A DNA stretch of 20,008 nt from an uncultured Campylobacter sp. (GTDB lineage Bacteria; Campylobacterota; Campylobacteria; Campylobacterales; Campylobacteraceae): positions 1-20,008 of the forward strand of contig NZ_CAJPRT010000026.1 of NCBI RefSeq assembly GCF_905373215.1, given 5' to 3'. Below, in pieces: positions 6,547 to 13,183 of the stretch. A model generated the notes under the pieces. That model made no database searches and had not been told where the DNA came from. It saw only the letters and a list, made by a program, of their open reading frames with translations. The position numbers were made by a program, and so were the translations under genes. Numbering within the stretch: the stretch's first letter is position 1; each line of letters begins with the position of its first letter.

Positions 6547-6961
6547 TGCACAAAAGGCTTTTATCGTCGAGCCTTTATATTGTCTTGCATCGAGAAAACA
6601 TCAGATTAGATATATAGATAATTCCACTATCGATGAATATGCAACACCGGGCGAATTAGTCGAATATGTATATAATCCTCTAGAGATAGCCCAGAGACCG
6701 GAATACAAATTTCTATTTACAGAAATAGAACTAAAAGCCATAGCAGAGTATAAAGAAATGATCGATTATTTTTATAGCAAATATGACTACGATGAGATAT
6801 ATGATAATATGTCTGAAATTTGGAAAAAGATAATGGAGAAGTCATTAAGACTACTGAATATACTTGGTTTCACTCTTGATGATTTTTATGAGCGCGGGGA
6901 TTTAAAATCCAAAACCAACGGAACCCATATCCCAATAAAAGGAAATTTAAATGCAAATTGA
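6533..6961 (+). CDS. Member 3 of the five-copy island family, with a read-through tail
   Basis: The protein has 142 residues, longer than its relatives (117-132). The family core is present: CLASRKHQIRYIDN against MASLEYQDKYI, TIDEYATPGELVEYV against TIDEYEDPSEMAEVL, then the closing WKKIMEKSLRLLNILGFTLDDF. The last 12 or so residues (HIPIKGNLNAN) are simply the conserved leader of the next gene read in frame. The gene therefore has no stop of its own before the leader and overlaps the next gene by 11 bases. The original end was probably just after DDFYERGD. Leader copy B gives the ribosome-binding site. A role as an immunity protein is inferred. Confidence 0.7.
   Translation: MQKNNAQKAFIVEPLYCLASRKHQIRYIDNSTIDEYATPGELVEYVYNPLEIAQRPEYKFLFTEIELKAIAEYKEMIDYFYSKYDYDEIYDNMSEIWKKIMEKSLRLLNILGFTLDDFYERGDLKSKTNGTHIPIKGNLNAN
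6923..6961 (+). repeat. Conserved leader, copy C
   Basis: ATCCCAATAAAAGGAAAT followed by TTAAATG. The alternative frame, THIPIKGNLNAN and then TGA 6959-6961, is used here as the end of the upstream gene. It is the only copy where this frame is joined to a longer coding sequence. Confidence 0.7.
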
Positions 6962-7337
6962 CGGAAAAGAGATATTTAAAAAGGGCGATCTTATGTTCCA
7001 TTTAACTCGAATGGCTTCTTTGGAACATCAAGATAAATATATCGTTCATCCTACGGCTAAACATTACGAAAGTCCTTCGGAAATGGCGGAACTTTTATAT
7101 ACCGAATGCAAGAACGCTTTATTGGAGCAATTTAAATTTTGCTTCTTACCATACGAGAGGGATGCGCTAAGAGAACTTTTGGAGCTCATAGATAGATACT
7201 TTAAAGATCAAAGCCTATTAGAAGGCATAGGTGAGTATTTGGTATATCACAATAAATCCTGGATAGAGGTTAGAGAGCTATCTTTAAAGACCTTGCATAT
7301 TTTCGGATATGATTTAGGTGACTTTGACCTATATTAA
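6951..7337 (+). CDS. Member 4 of the five-copy island family (candidate immunity protein)
   Basis: The protein has 128 residues. It is closest to the copies at 3407 and 7376: MQIDGKEIF start, LMFHLTRMASLEHQDKYI, SPSEMAELLYTECKNALLEQFKFCFLPYERDAL, then NKSWIEVRELSLKT and FGYDLGDF. The block TECKNALLEQFKFCFLPYERDAL is the same in the next gene, with mostly silent DNA differences, so these two split most recently. The part before it (HPTAKHYE against HPAVEYYE) and the helix after it differ more, which marks likely surfaces for toxin recognition. The start codon overlaps the previous gene by 11 bases, so translation may be coupled. Cytoplasmic; no enzyme motif. Confidence 0.75.
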   Translation: MQIDGKEIFKKGDLMFHLTRMASLEHQDKYIVHPTAKHYESPSEMAELLYTECKNALLEQFKFCFLPYERDALRELLELIDRYFKDQSLLEGIGEYLVYHNKSWIEVRELSLKTLHIFGYDLGDFDLY

Positions 7338-7356
7338 ACTCACGGAGACAGCACTT

Positions 7357-7386
7357 AAATAAAAAGGAAACCCAAATGCAAATTAA
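7357..7386 (+). repeat. Conserved leader, copy D (5'-shortened)
   Basis: Only the AATAAAAAGGAAACCCAAATG part matches copies A-C. The ATCCC part is replaced by other bases, and the alternative frame is closed just upstream (TAA at 7360-7362). The strong AAAAAGGAAA ribosome-binding site is kept. Confidence 0.6.
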
Positions 7387-7765
7387 CGGAAAAGAGATAT
7401 TTAGGAAAAGCGGGCTTATGGTTAGTCTATGTCGAATGGCTTATTTGGAATATCAAGTTGATCATTTGATACATCCTGCAGTTGAATATTACGAAAGCCC
7501 ATCGGAAATGGTAGAATTTTTATATACCGAATGTAAAAATGCCTTATTGGAACAATTTAAATTTTGTTTCCTGCCATACGAAAGGGATGCACTAATGGTG
7601 CTTATGGAACTTATAGATAAAAATTTTAATAACCGCAGCTTATTAGAGGCAGACGGTTACGAATACCTAGTCTATCATAATAAATCATGGGTAGAAGTCA
7701 GAGAGCTAGCCTTAAAAACTTTGCATATTTTCGGCTACAAACCATATAACTTTAATTATGATTAA
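7376..7765 (+). CDS. Member 5 of the five-copy island family (candidate immunity protein)
   Basis: The protein has 129 residues. MQINGKEIF at the start is as in the gene at 3407; the middle TECKNALLEQFKFCFLPYERDAL is as in the gene at 6951. This mosaic of two relatives suggests recombination between copies. Closing blocks NKSWVEVRELALKT and FGYKPYNF fit the family, but the acidic DDF/GDF ending is replaced by KPYNFNYD. It is the last gene of the AT-rich island on this side. Leader copy D supplies the ribosome-binding site. Function is inferred as immunity; no named family is assigned. Confidence 0.75.
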   Translation: MQINGKEIFRKSGLMVSLCRMAYLEYQVDHLIHPAVEYYESPSEMVEFLYTECKNALLEQFKFCFLPYERDALMVLMELIDKNFNNRSLLEADGYEYLVYHNKSWVEVRELALKTLHIFGYKPYNFNYD

Positions 7766-7786
7766 ATCCAGATTAGACTTAGCAGA

Positions 7787-7867
7787 ATGAAATTTATCCT
7801 ATATATCTTTACTCTGCTACTATGTCTAAGCGCCTGGGCTCTGCTTGGTTATATACAGCAAAAATAA
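7787..7867 (+). CDS. Tiny hydrophobic reading frame (26 residues), possibly a remnant
   Basis: ATG at 7787 opens a frame of 26 codons ending TAA 7865-7867. The peptide (MKFILYIFTLLLCLSAW and nine more residues) has a short charged start, a hydrophobic core and a Ser-Ala end, so it looks like a signal peptide or a single membrane anchor. No clear ribosome-binding site precedes it. It lies exactly at the change from AT-rich island to GC-rich core DNA and could be the leftover 5' end of a gene cut by the island, a small membrane peptide, or chance. Confidence 0.3.
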   Translation: MKFILYIFTLLLCLSAWALLGYIQQK

Positions 7868-8030
7868 GACGACACGCCGCGCAAACAAATAGTTTCATTT
7901 CGGGCTCATTTATGCTGCGCCGTACCATGCCGCGCGCCGCAACGACGCATCTTAACGCCGCCAGGCCACGCTTTGCCGCTACGTCGCGACGCATACTATC
8001 GCTGCGCCTCAAACCCCAGTGCCGAAGCGC

Positions 8031-8918
8031 CTAGATCATCTTTCCGACGAGTTTTTCTTTAAATTCTTTGTAAATTTCAGGCCCCGCGTGTTTGTATTCG
8101 CTCGTCAGCTTATTGTGAAATTCCGCCATATCGCCGCCGCTTTCGCGGTAGAGCTTGATCGCGTTTCGCCTTACGGCGCCGTCTTTTAGGTCGCTATCGT
8201 AGGCGATGCTCGCGTATTGCGCTCGCGCGCCGTCCTTGATCTCACGGTAGGCTTCGCAGCCTTTGGCTCTGCCGAGCTTTGCGACGCACGCGGCATAGAG
8301 GGCTTGCAGGCTCACACACTGGGGTATCAGCGCCTCTGCCGCGGCAATGTCCGCTTTGGCGATTTTGGAATTTGCAGCCTTTTGTTCCTGTTGTGCAGCC
8401 TTCGGCTCCTGCTTCGCGGTTTTAGGCTCTTGTTTTGCGGTTTTTACCCCTTGTTTTTGGGCCTTTGGCTCCTGCTTTGTAGCTTTCGGCTCCGCTTTTT
8501 GGGTTTTTTTCTCTGCCGCGCTACTTGTTTTGCTTTGTTTTGTACCCGCTCCTGCGGCATGCGAGGCTAGGCTGATCTTTTCAAATTTCGGATTTTTGCG
8601 GTAGTTTAGATTATTAAAAAATTCTATCACGTCGTCGTAAAATTTGTCGTTGCTGACGATGCCGATCTTGCCCTCCTGCCCGCAGAGTTTGCCCATCAAA
8701 AACACGATGATCTTATCGGCGAAGTCCTTTCTTTGCTTGCCGATCGTAAAGACCTCGCCTATGCTAACGCCCATCTTTGATAGGCGCGCAAGGGTCAAGG
8801 CGCCGATCTTTTTGGCGGTGTTGGAGACGATATTTAGCTCGTCGCCCTCTTTTAGATTTACGACGTCAAAAATATTATCTACGTCGATATTTTCGTCGTC
8901 AATGATAAAATGGGTCAA
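8031..8918 (-). CDS. NYN/PIN-like domain protein with Lys/Gln-rich linker and helical C-terminal domain
   Basis: The protein has 295 residues and starts with TTG; AAAGGA lies the right distance upstream and no ATG is better placed. Residues 1-105 begin with FIIDDENID and contain VSNTAKKIG and IGIVSNDKFYDD, the look of a PIN-like/NYN nuclease fold where the early Asp and the later SND would bind metal. Residues about 125-187 form a linker of Lys, Gln, Ala, Glu and Pro with repeats of KQEPKA type. Residues about 190-295 are a separate helical domain. A role in RNA processing would fit the first domain but is unproven. It is the last gene of a minus-strand group, 15 bases after the acetyltransferase gene. 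Confidence 0.65.
   Translation of the reverse strand: MTHFIIDDENIDVDNIFDVVNLKEGDELNIVSNTAKKIGALTLARLSKMGVSIGEVFTIGKQRKDFADKIIVFLMGKLCGQEGKIGIVSNDKFYDDVIEFFNNLNYRKNPKFEKISLASHAAGAGTKQSKTSSAAEKKTQKAEPKATKQEPKAQKQGVKTAKQEPKTAKQEPKAAQQEQKAANSKIAKADIAAAEALIPQCVSLQALYAACVAKLGRAKGCEAYREIKDGARAQYASIAYDSDLKDGAVRRNAIKLYRESGGDMAEFHNKLTSEYKHAGPEIYKEFKEKLVGKMI
8364..8498 (-). repeat. Low-complexity repeat coding for KQEPKA-type units
   Basis: This stretch codes for residues 141-185 of the NYN-like protein. The unit KQEPKA or KQEPKT occurs at least three times, with partial copies (KAEPKA, KQGVKT, QQEQKA). The DNA is a matching imperfect tandem repeat, prone to change in length by slippage, so copy number is likely to vary between strains. 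Confidence 0.7.
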
Positions 8919-8933
8919 AGTTTTTCCTTTAAA

Positions 8934-9674
8934 TTAAATTTCAATGCCCGTGCTCGCGCAAATTTCATCTCTAAAACGCGCGAAGGGCCTCATCGCGGGC
9001 TGATTTTGCAGATGCGCGCCGATCGGCTTTTGCATCCACGCCATATCGTACCAGCGGCCGAATTTATAGGCGCAGCGCTCGAATTTTCCGACGAAGCAAA
9101 AGCCCATTCGCTCGTGAAATCGCACGCTAGCGTCGTTTAAGTATTCGTCATCCCCGCAAGCGATGCAAGCGTTCATGTTTGCGATGTTTTGAGCTCTGAG
9201 CGCGCGCTCTAGCGCTTCGTAGAGCAGCCTGCCGATACCGCAAGCGCGCACGTTTTGCGACACATAAACCGAGCTCTCCGCCGACCAATCGTATGCCGCG
9301 CGCTCTTTGAAAGCCGAAGCGTAGGCATAGCCGAGGATTTGGCCCGGTTTTAAATTTGCGCCATTTTGTTTCACTGTACCGCTTGCGCAATTTCGCGCCT
9401 CGTCTGCGGGCAAAATTTCATTCTCTGCGCCCGCCGCACTCGCAGAAATTTTAAAATTTTCATTCCGTTCGTCGTCCGCGCATGCCGCCTCGTCGCTTAC
9501 GTAAGCGAGCAGATATGGGTATCTTTGCAGCGTCTGCTCGATTCGCCCCGCAAATTCCGCGGCGCCGGGCACGTCGTATTCGAAGCTAATCGCCGTTTGC
9601 TTTACGTAAGGCGCGTAAATTTCAAGCAGCGCGTCCGCATCTTGCGGCGTTGCGAGCCGCAGTTTTATCAGCAC
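8934..9674 (-). CDS. GNAT N-acetyltransferase, phosphinothricin acetyltransferase-like, with an inserted loop
   Basis: The protein has 246 residues and starts with GTG after AAAGGAGATCGG. The first part, RLATPQDADALLEIYAPYV followed by TAISFEY, is typical of the Pat/MnaT group, which acetylates small amines such as methionine sulfoximine or phosphinothricin with acetyl-CoA. The CoA-binding loop is NVRACGIGRLLYEAL (R143-x-x-G146-x-G148). The end, HERMGFCFVGKFERCAYKFGRWYDMAWMQK, is also typical. Family members have about 165-185 residues. The extra length comes from an insertion at about residues 60-110 (acidic, Ala/Asn-rich, low complexity) and a tail of about 25 residues. The true substrate cannot be read from the sequence. 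It lies in a minus-strand group with the YciI-like and NYN-like genes. Confidence 0.85.
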   Translation of the reverse strand: MLIKLRLATPQDADALLEIYAPYVKQTAISFEYDVPGAAEFAGRIEQTLQRYPYLLAYVSDEAACADDERNENFKISASAAGAENEILPADEARNCASGTVKQNGANLKPGQILGYAYASAFKERAAYDWSAESSVYVSQNVRACGIGRLLYEALERALRAQNIANMNACIACGDDEYLNDASVRFHERMGFCFVGKFERCAYKFGRWYDMAWMQKPIGAHLQNQPAMRPFARFRDEICASTGIEI

Positions 9675-9809
9675 CCGATCTCCTTTAAATTTAGCCGTTT
9701 TTGCATAATTTCAGTTTTAAGCTTATCTAAATTTGCCGCCGCGTTTCGGCTTTTAATTCGGGTCAAAATTTCATCTCGCACGCAAATTTTAAAATTTAAC
9801 CCGCGTCTT

Positions 9810-10100
9810 TTATTCGCCGAAAAGTCGCCAAAACTCGGGCGCAAATTTCGTCGGCGCAAATTCTATGATCTCGTATTTTGCGACGCCGTTTTGAAAGAAC
9901 GGATCTTGCGCGATGATCTCATCAAGCTCCGCGCGGTCTTTGGCGTTGATTAAGATGATGCCGCCGGTGCGAGGGACTTTGCGCCCCGAACAGATAAATT
10001 TATCCGCCGCATAAAATCGGTCTAAAAACGCGTTGTGCTCGTTGATGAAGCGATCGACTTCGCTAATTTCTTTAACGTAGGTGAGGTTTGCAATAAACAT
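9810..10100 (-). CDS. YciI-like protein
   Basis: The protein has 96 residues from the ATG at 10100, which follows AAAGGATCAAA. An earlier ATG would add 16 residues without a ribosome-binding site and outside the family pattern. The start MFIANLTYVKEISEVDRFINEHNAFLDRF, the Ser-Gly and PRTGG parts in the middle and the DPFFQNGVAKYEIIEF ending match the YciI family, a small ferredoxin-like fold with a conserved histidine (H in NEHNAFLD) and an aspartate. The family's function is largely unknown; some relatives are dehydrochlorinases or pathway enzymes. It stands between comEC (79 bases upstream) and the acetyltransferase (135 bases downstream). Confidence 0.85.
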   Translation of the reverse strand: MFIANLTYVKEISEVDRFINEHNAFLDRFYAADKFICSGRKVPRTGGIILINAKDRAELDEIIAQDPFFQNGVAKYEIIEFAPTKFAPEFWRLFGE

Positions 10101-10179
10101 TTTGATCCTTTGTGAGATTTGAAGCGCGATTTTAGCATAAAATTCCAACGGATAAAATTCCCGCTGGAATTTTCGCGCG

Positions 10180-11433
10180 CTACGTTATAAAAAATATCGG
10201 CGAAATTCCGATTATCGCGCAACCAAGCGCTGCGTAGCGAAGCTTTATCGCAGCAAGCGCGCAGATGTTTGCGAGCGCGAAAAGAAGCGGCGGAATTTGC
10301 GCCTGAAAGCTCGGTAGCGCAAAGTTTAAAAACGCAAGCAGCGGCGTATCGAGCGCGCCGCCGAGCCCGAATAGATGCAAAAATATGCTTAGCGGATAAA
10401 AGATCACAAACACGTATCCCAGCGGCATGACGCTAAGCTGCTGCAACGAAGCGGTCGGGAAGAAATAATAGACCGCCACGTTCATGCTGAGCCAAACGTA
10501 GAGGTTAAAAAGTATGACGTTCTGCCAGAGCTTAAATTTTGGCGCGAAGTGGTGCAGGTAGAGGAAGATATACAGTACGCCGAGGCAGGAGAAATAAAAT
10601 CCGATCGAAAAGGCTAAGTGCGGGAAAAACGCGAGTAGAAGCGCGATGGTGAGAAAAAGGTTCGTAAATTTAAGTACGTAGAAATTTCGCATCGCTAGGT
10701 AAAACCCTACGCAGCACATCGCAAGCGAGCGCAGAAAGCTCGGCGTGAAATCAAGCACGAAGAGATATCCGCTCATCAGCACGATCACAAAGACGCTAAG
10801 ATCGCGCTTAGCGCTGCGGTACGGAAAGTAGCGATCCTGAAAATAGCGGTAGATCGGCATTGCGAGCAGAAAGGCCGTGCTAAAGATAATGCCCAGATGA
10901 AAGCCGCTGATCGAGATGATGTGCGCTATGCCCCAGTTCGTCACGCTAGCGCGCAGCGGTTTTGAAATCTCGGTCGCAAAATACAGCGCGGAGTAAAGAT
11001 CTGCCGTCATCTCATCTTCGTGTTGGGCGCGAACGAAGCTTATCGCGCGCCATTTTGCCCCAGAGGGCGCGGTCTCGCCTCCGATTTTAAAATTTGGCGC
11101 GTAAAAGCGCTGCTTTAAAAAATCTAAAAATTTTACGTTTTTCGTTACGATGCCGATATTTACGCGCGCGAAGCGGTGAAATTCCCGCCCGAGCCCGGCA
11201 GTTGTGTAGAGGGTAAAATCCGCCGTTTTGAGCTTTAGCACCGTGTAGGTGCGGCCGCGCTCGTTCGTTTTGGCGTAGGCATTTAAAATTTGCGCGTCGT
11301 AAAAGGCGTAGTTTCTCGCGCGGAATTCTCTGAATTCATAAAATTTCACGCCTAGGTTTATCGATAAAATTCCAAACAAAATGAGCAGAAAGTATAAAAT
11401 TTCGCGTTTAGAGTAAAAGAGTTGAAGCTTCAC
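10180..11433 (-). CDS. comEC: ComEC/Rec2-family DNA uptake channel, short form
   Basis: The protein has 417 residues. After an N-terminal membrane segment (about 12-30) comes a soluble domain with many strands (40-110), then the competence domain with the signature HIISISGFHLGII (171-183) and PSFLRSLAMC (231-240), followed by several membrane segments to the end. ComEC forms the inner-membrane channel that takes single-stranded DNA into the cell during natural transformation. Many ComEC proteins have 700 or more residues with a metallo-beta-lactamase-like C-terminal domain. This one ends after the membrane region, a length I recall as usual for Campylobacter. The ATG lies at the left end of the gap behind glnA. 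Transformation ability would be consistent with the mosaic immunity array nearby. Confidence 0.9.
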   Translation of the reverse strand: MKLQLFYSKREILYFLLILFGILSINLGVKFYEFREFRARNYAFYDAQILNAYAKTNERGRTYTVLKLKTADFTLYTTAGLGREFHRFARVNIGIVTKNVKFLDFLKQRFYAPNFKIGGETAPSGAKWRAISFVRAQHEDEMTADLYSALYFATEISKPLRASVTNWGIAHIISISGFHLGIIFSTAFLLAMPIYRYFQDRYFPYRSAKRDLSVFVIVLMSGYLFVLDFTPSFLRSLAMCCVGFYLAMRNFYVLKFTNLFLTIALLLAFFPHLAFSIGFYFSCLGVLYIFLYLHHFAPKFKLWQNVILFNLYVWLSMNVAVYYFFPTASLQQLSVMPLGYVFVIFYPLSIFLHLFGLGGALDTPLLAFLNFALPSFQAQIPPLLFALANICALAAIKLRYAALGCAIIGISPIFFIT

Positions 11434-11509
11434 GGGCGGTATTTAAGTTCGCGCATGCGGTAGAATTTTAAAAGCTCTTGCGCGGCGAAATTTTAAAATT
11501 CCAAGGCTC

Positions 11510-11560
11510 TATGCCGCACCGTCTCGTAAAAACCGGGCGGCGCGGCATAAAATAAGCCCG
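11510..11560 (-). terminator. Probable intrinsic terminator of glnA
   Basis: On the minus strand just after the glnA stop, CGGGC (11560-11556) can pair with GCCCG (11538-11534), and a run of five T follows (11532-11528). A second, longer stem is possible between 11510-11517 (TATGCCGC) and 11542-11549 (GCGGCATA) with further inner pairs. The two exclude each other in part. The position and T-run fit a terminator, which would separate glnA from comEC. Confidence 0.45.
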
Positions 11561-11562
11561 TC

Positions 11563-12990
11563 TTAGCACGAATAATTCGTCGCAAACTCAAACGGCGTAG
11601 GGCGCGCCTCGTAAGGCCAAACCTGCGTTTCAAATTTAAAATGCTGATAGGTCTCGATAAAAAGCTCGCTCATTATCGGGCGCAGATACTCATTATCGCG
11701 GATTACCGCCTCTAGGCTGCCGCGAAGCGTGTGCGGAAGCTGCTCGATGCCGCGCTCGCGGATCTCATCCAGGTGCAGCTTGAATAAATTCTCATCCATC
11801 GGCCCCACCGGCTCGGTTTTGTTTTTGATACCGTCGATGCCCGCCATCAGCATCGCCGCAAACGCCAAATACGGGCATGCGGTGCTATCTGGGAAGCGCA
11901 TCTCCGCGCGCACCGAGTGCTCGCCGCTGCCGTAAGGGATGCGGATCGAAGCGGAGCGGTTTTGGCTCGAATAAGTTAGAATGGACGGCGCCTCAAAGCC
12001 CGGGATCAGGCGCTTGTAGCTGTTGGTGCTCGGGTTCGTAAACGCCGCGATGCTGCGCGCATGCTTTAGCACGCCGCCGATATACCATCTAGCCGCGTCG
12101 CTTAAATTTGCGTAGTTGCCCTTTTTGTAAAAGGTGTTTTTGCCCTTTTTCCAGATCGATTGGTGCACGTGCATTCCGCTGCCGTTATCGCCGTAGAGCG
12201 GTTTTGGCATAAAGGTCGCGGTCTTGCCGTTTAGGTGCGCGACCATCTTTACTACGTATTTGTATTTTTGCACGTTGTCGGCAGCCTCGACGAGAGTGCC
12301 GTATTTAACGCCGATCTCGCCTTGTCCTTGCGCTACTTCGTGGTGACAGATGAAGGTCTCAAGCCCGATCTGTTCAAGCACTTTTAGCATCTCGGCGCGT
12401 AGATCGACCATCGAATCGACGGGCTGGACGGGGAAGTAGCCGCCCTTTACGCCCGGGCGGTGGCCGCTGTTAAAGCCGTCTTTGTAGTTTTTGCCGCTGT
12501 TCCAATGCCCCTCTTCGGTGTCCACCTTAAACATCGCGCAGTTCATATCGTCGATGATCTTTACGTCGTCGAAAACAAAAAACTCGTTCTCCGGCCCGAA
12601 ATAGCAGGTATCTCCAAGACCCGTAGTTTGCAGAAACTGCTCGGCTTTTTTGGCGATCGAGCGCGGGCATTTTTCATAAAGCTCGTTTTTGTAGATATCA
12701 TAAACGTCGCAGATGACGATGATCGTAACGTCAGCGGTGAATGGATCTAAAAACGCCGTCCCTACGTCGGGCTTTAGCATCATATCGGATTTATCGATCG
12801 GCTGCCATGCCGCTACCGAGCTCGCGTCAAATGGAATTCCGTCGGCGAAGTCCTTCGGCAAGCGCTTGTAGTTGTAAGCGACGTGGTGCCAGGTGCCTTT
12901 TAGATCGGTAAATCGAAAATCGACGAACTCGACCTCGTTCTCATCGCAAAATTTAAAAAATTCCTTCACGTCATTAACAAATTTTCCCAT
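11563..12990 (-). CDS. glnA: Glutamine synthetase, type I
   Basis: The protein has 475 residues, the normal size for GSI. It makes glutamine from glutamate, ammonia and ATP in the cytoplasm as a dodecamer. Visible family blocks are FTDLKGTWHHV near the start, GPENEFFVFDD, GSGMHVHQSIWK (ATP/metal site), NPSTNSYKRLIPGFEAP, RSASIRIP and the C-terminal EFATNYSC. At the place where adenylylated enzymes have NLYDLP with the modified tyrosine, this protein reads NLFKLHLDE, with Phe at 403. It therefore cannot be adenylylated there; I recall the same change in Helicobacter. The gene stands alone on the minus strand with its own leader; AAAGGAAAAAAT precedes the ATG. Confidence 0.97.
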   Translation of the reverse strand: MGKFVNDVKEFFKFCDENEVEFVDFRFTDLKGTWHHVAYNYKRLPKDFADGIPFDASSVAAWQPIDKSDMMLKPDVGTAFLDPFTADVTIIVICDVYDIYKNELYEKCPRSIAKKAEQFLQTTGLGDTCYFGPENEFFVFDDVKIIDDMNCAMFKVDTEEGHWNSGKNYKDGFNSGHRPGVKGGYFPVQPVDSMVDLRAEMLKVLEQIGLETFICHHEVAQGQGEIGVKYGTLVEAADNVQKYKYVVKMVAHLNGKTATFMPKPLYGDNGSGMHVHQSIWKKGKNTFYKKGNYANLSDAARWYIGGVLKHARSIAAFTNPSTNSYKRLIPGFEAPSILTYSSQNRSASIRIPYGSGEHSVRAEMRFPDSTACPYLAFAAMLMAGIDGIKNKTEPVGPMDENLFKLHLDEIRERGIEQLPHTLRGSLEAVIRDNEYLRPIMSELFIETYQHFKFETQVWPYEARPTPFEFATNYSC

Positions 12991-13006
12991 ATTTTTTCCT
13001 TTTTTC

Positions 13007-13042
13007 CGCCCGTATTCGGGCTAAATTTAACGGCGGATTTTA
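13007..13042 (-). promoter_or_regulatory. glnA leader: possible -10 box and small hairpin
   Basis: On the minus strand TAAAAT (13042-13037) is a fair -10 box, 47 bases before the glnA ATG. Between it and the ribosome-binding site lies a 5-base GC stem, GCCCG/CGGGC with a 4-base loop (13021-13008). Whether the stem controls anything is unknown. Confidence 0.3.
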
Positions 13043-13183
13043 ACATTATTTAGTTGAAATTCGACTTTATCTGTGCCGTTTTGCGCGCCGCGATTTTTAA
13101 AATTTTGCGCCGCCGAAGCTTTTGAAATTTTAAAATTTCTTGCCGTCCGCGCCTTTTTAAATTTAAAGGCGGCCGCCGTAAAT

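Noticed and set aside
7809..8034. Frames on both strands across the GC-rich stretch after the island
   Set aside because: Both are Arg/Ala-rich with no domain, and each overlaps the other almost fully, as is usual for GC-rich non-coding DNA.
9668..9859. Minus-strand frame of 63 codons in the gap between the YciI-like and acetyltransferase genes
   Set aside because: It overlaps the end of the YciI-like gene, is Arg/Lys-rich without a domain, and has no convincing ribosome-binding site.
9366..9953. Long plus-strand open frame (195 codons) opposite the acetyltransferase and YciI-like genes
   Set aside because: It lies antisense to two well-supported genes, has an Arg/Cys/Phe-rich composition typical of GC-rich shadow frames and no recognisable domain.
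11510..11549. REP-like palindrome as a mobile repeat
   Set aside because: Only one copy is seen in the window, and its place right after glnA with a T-run is better explained by a terminator.
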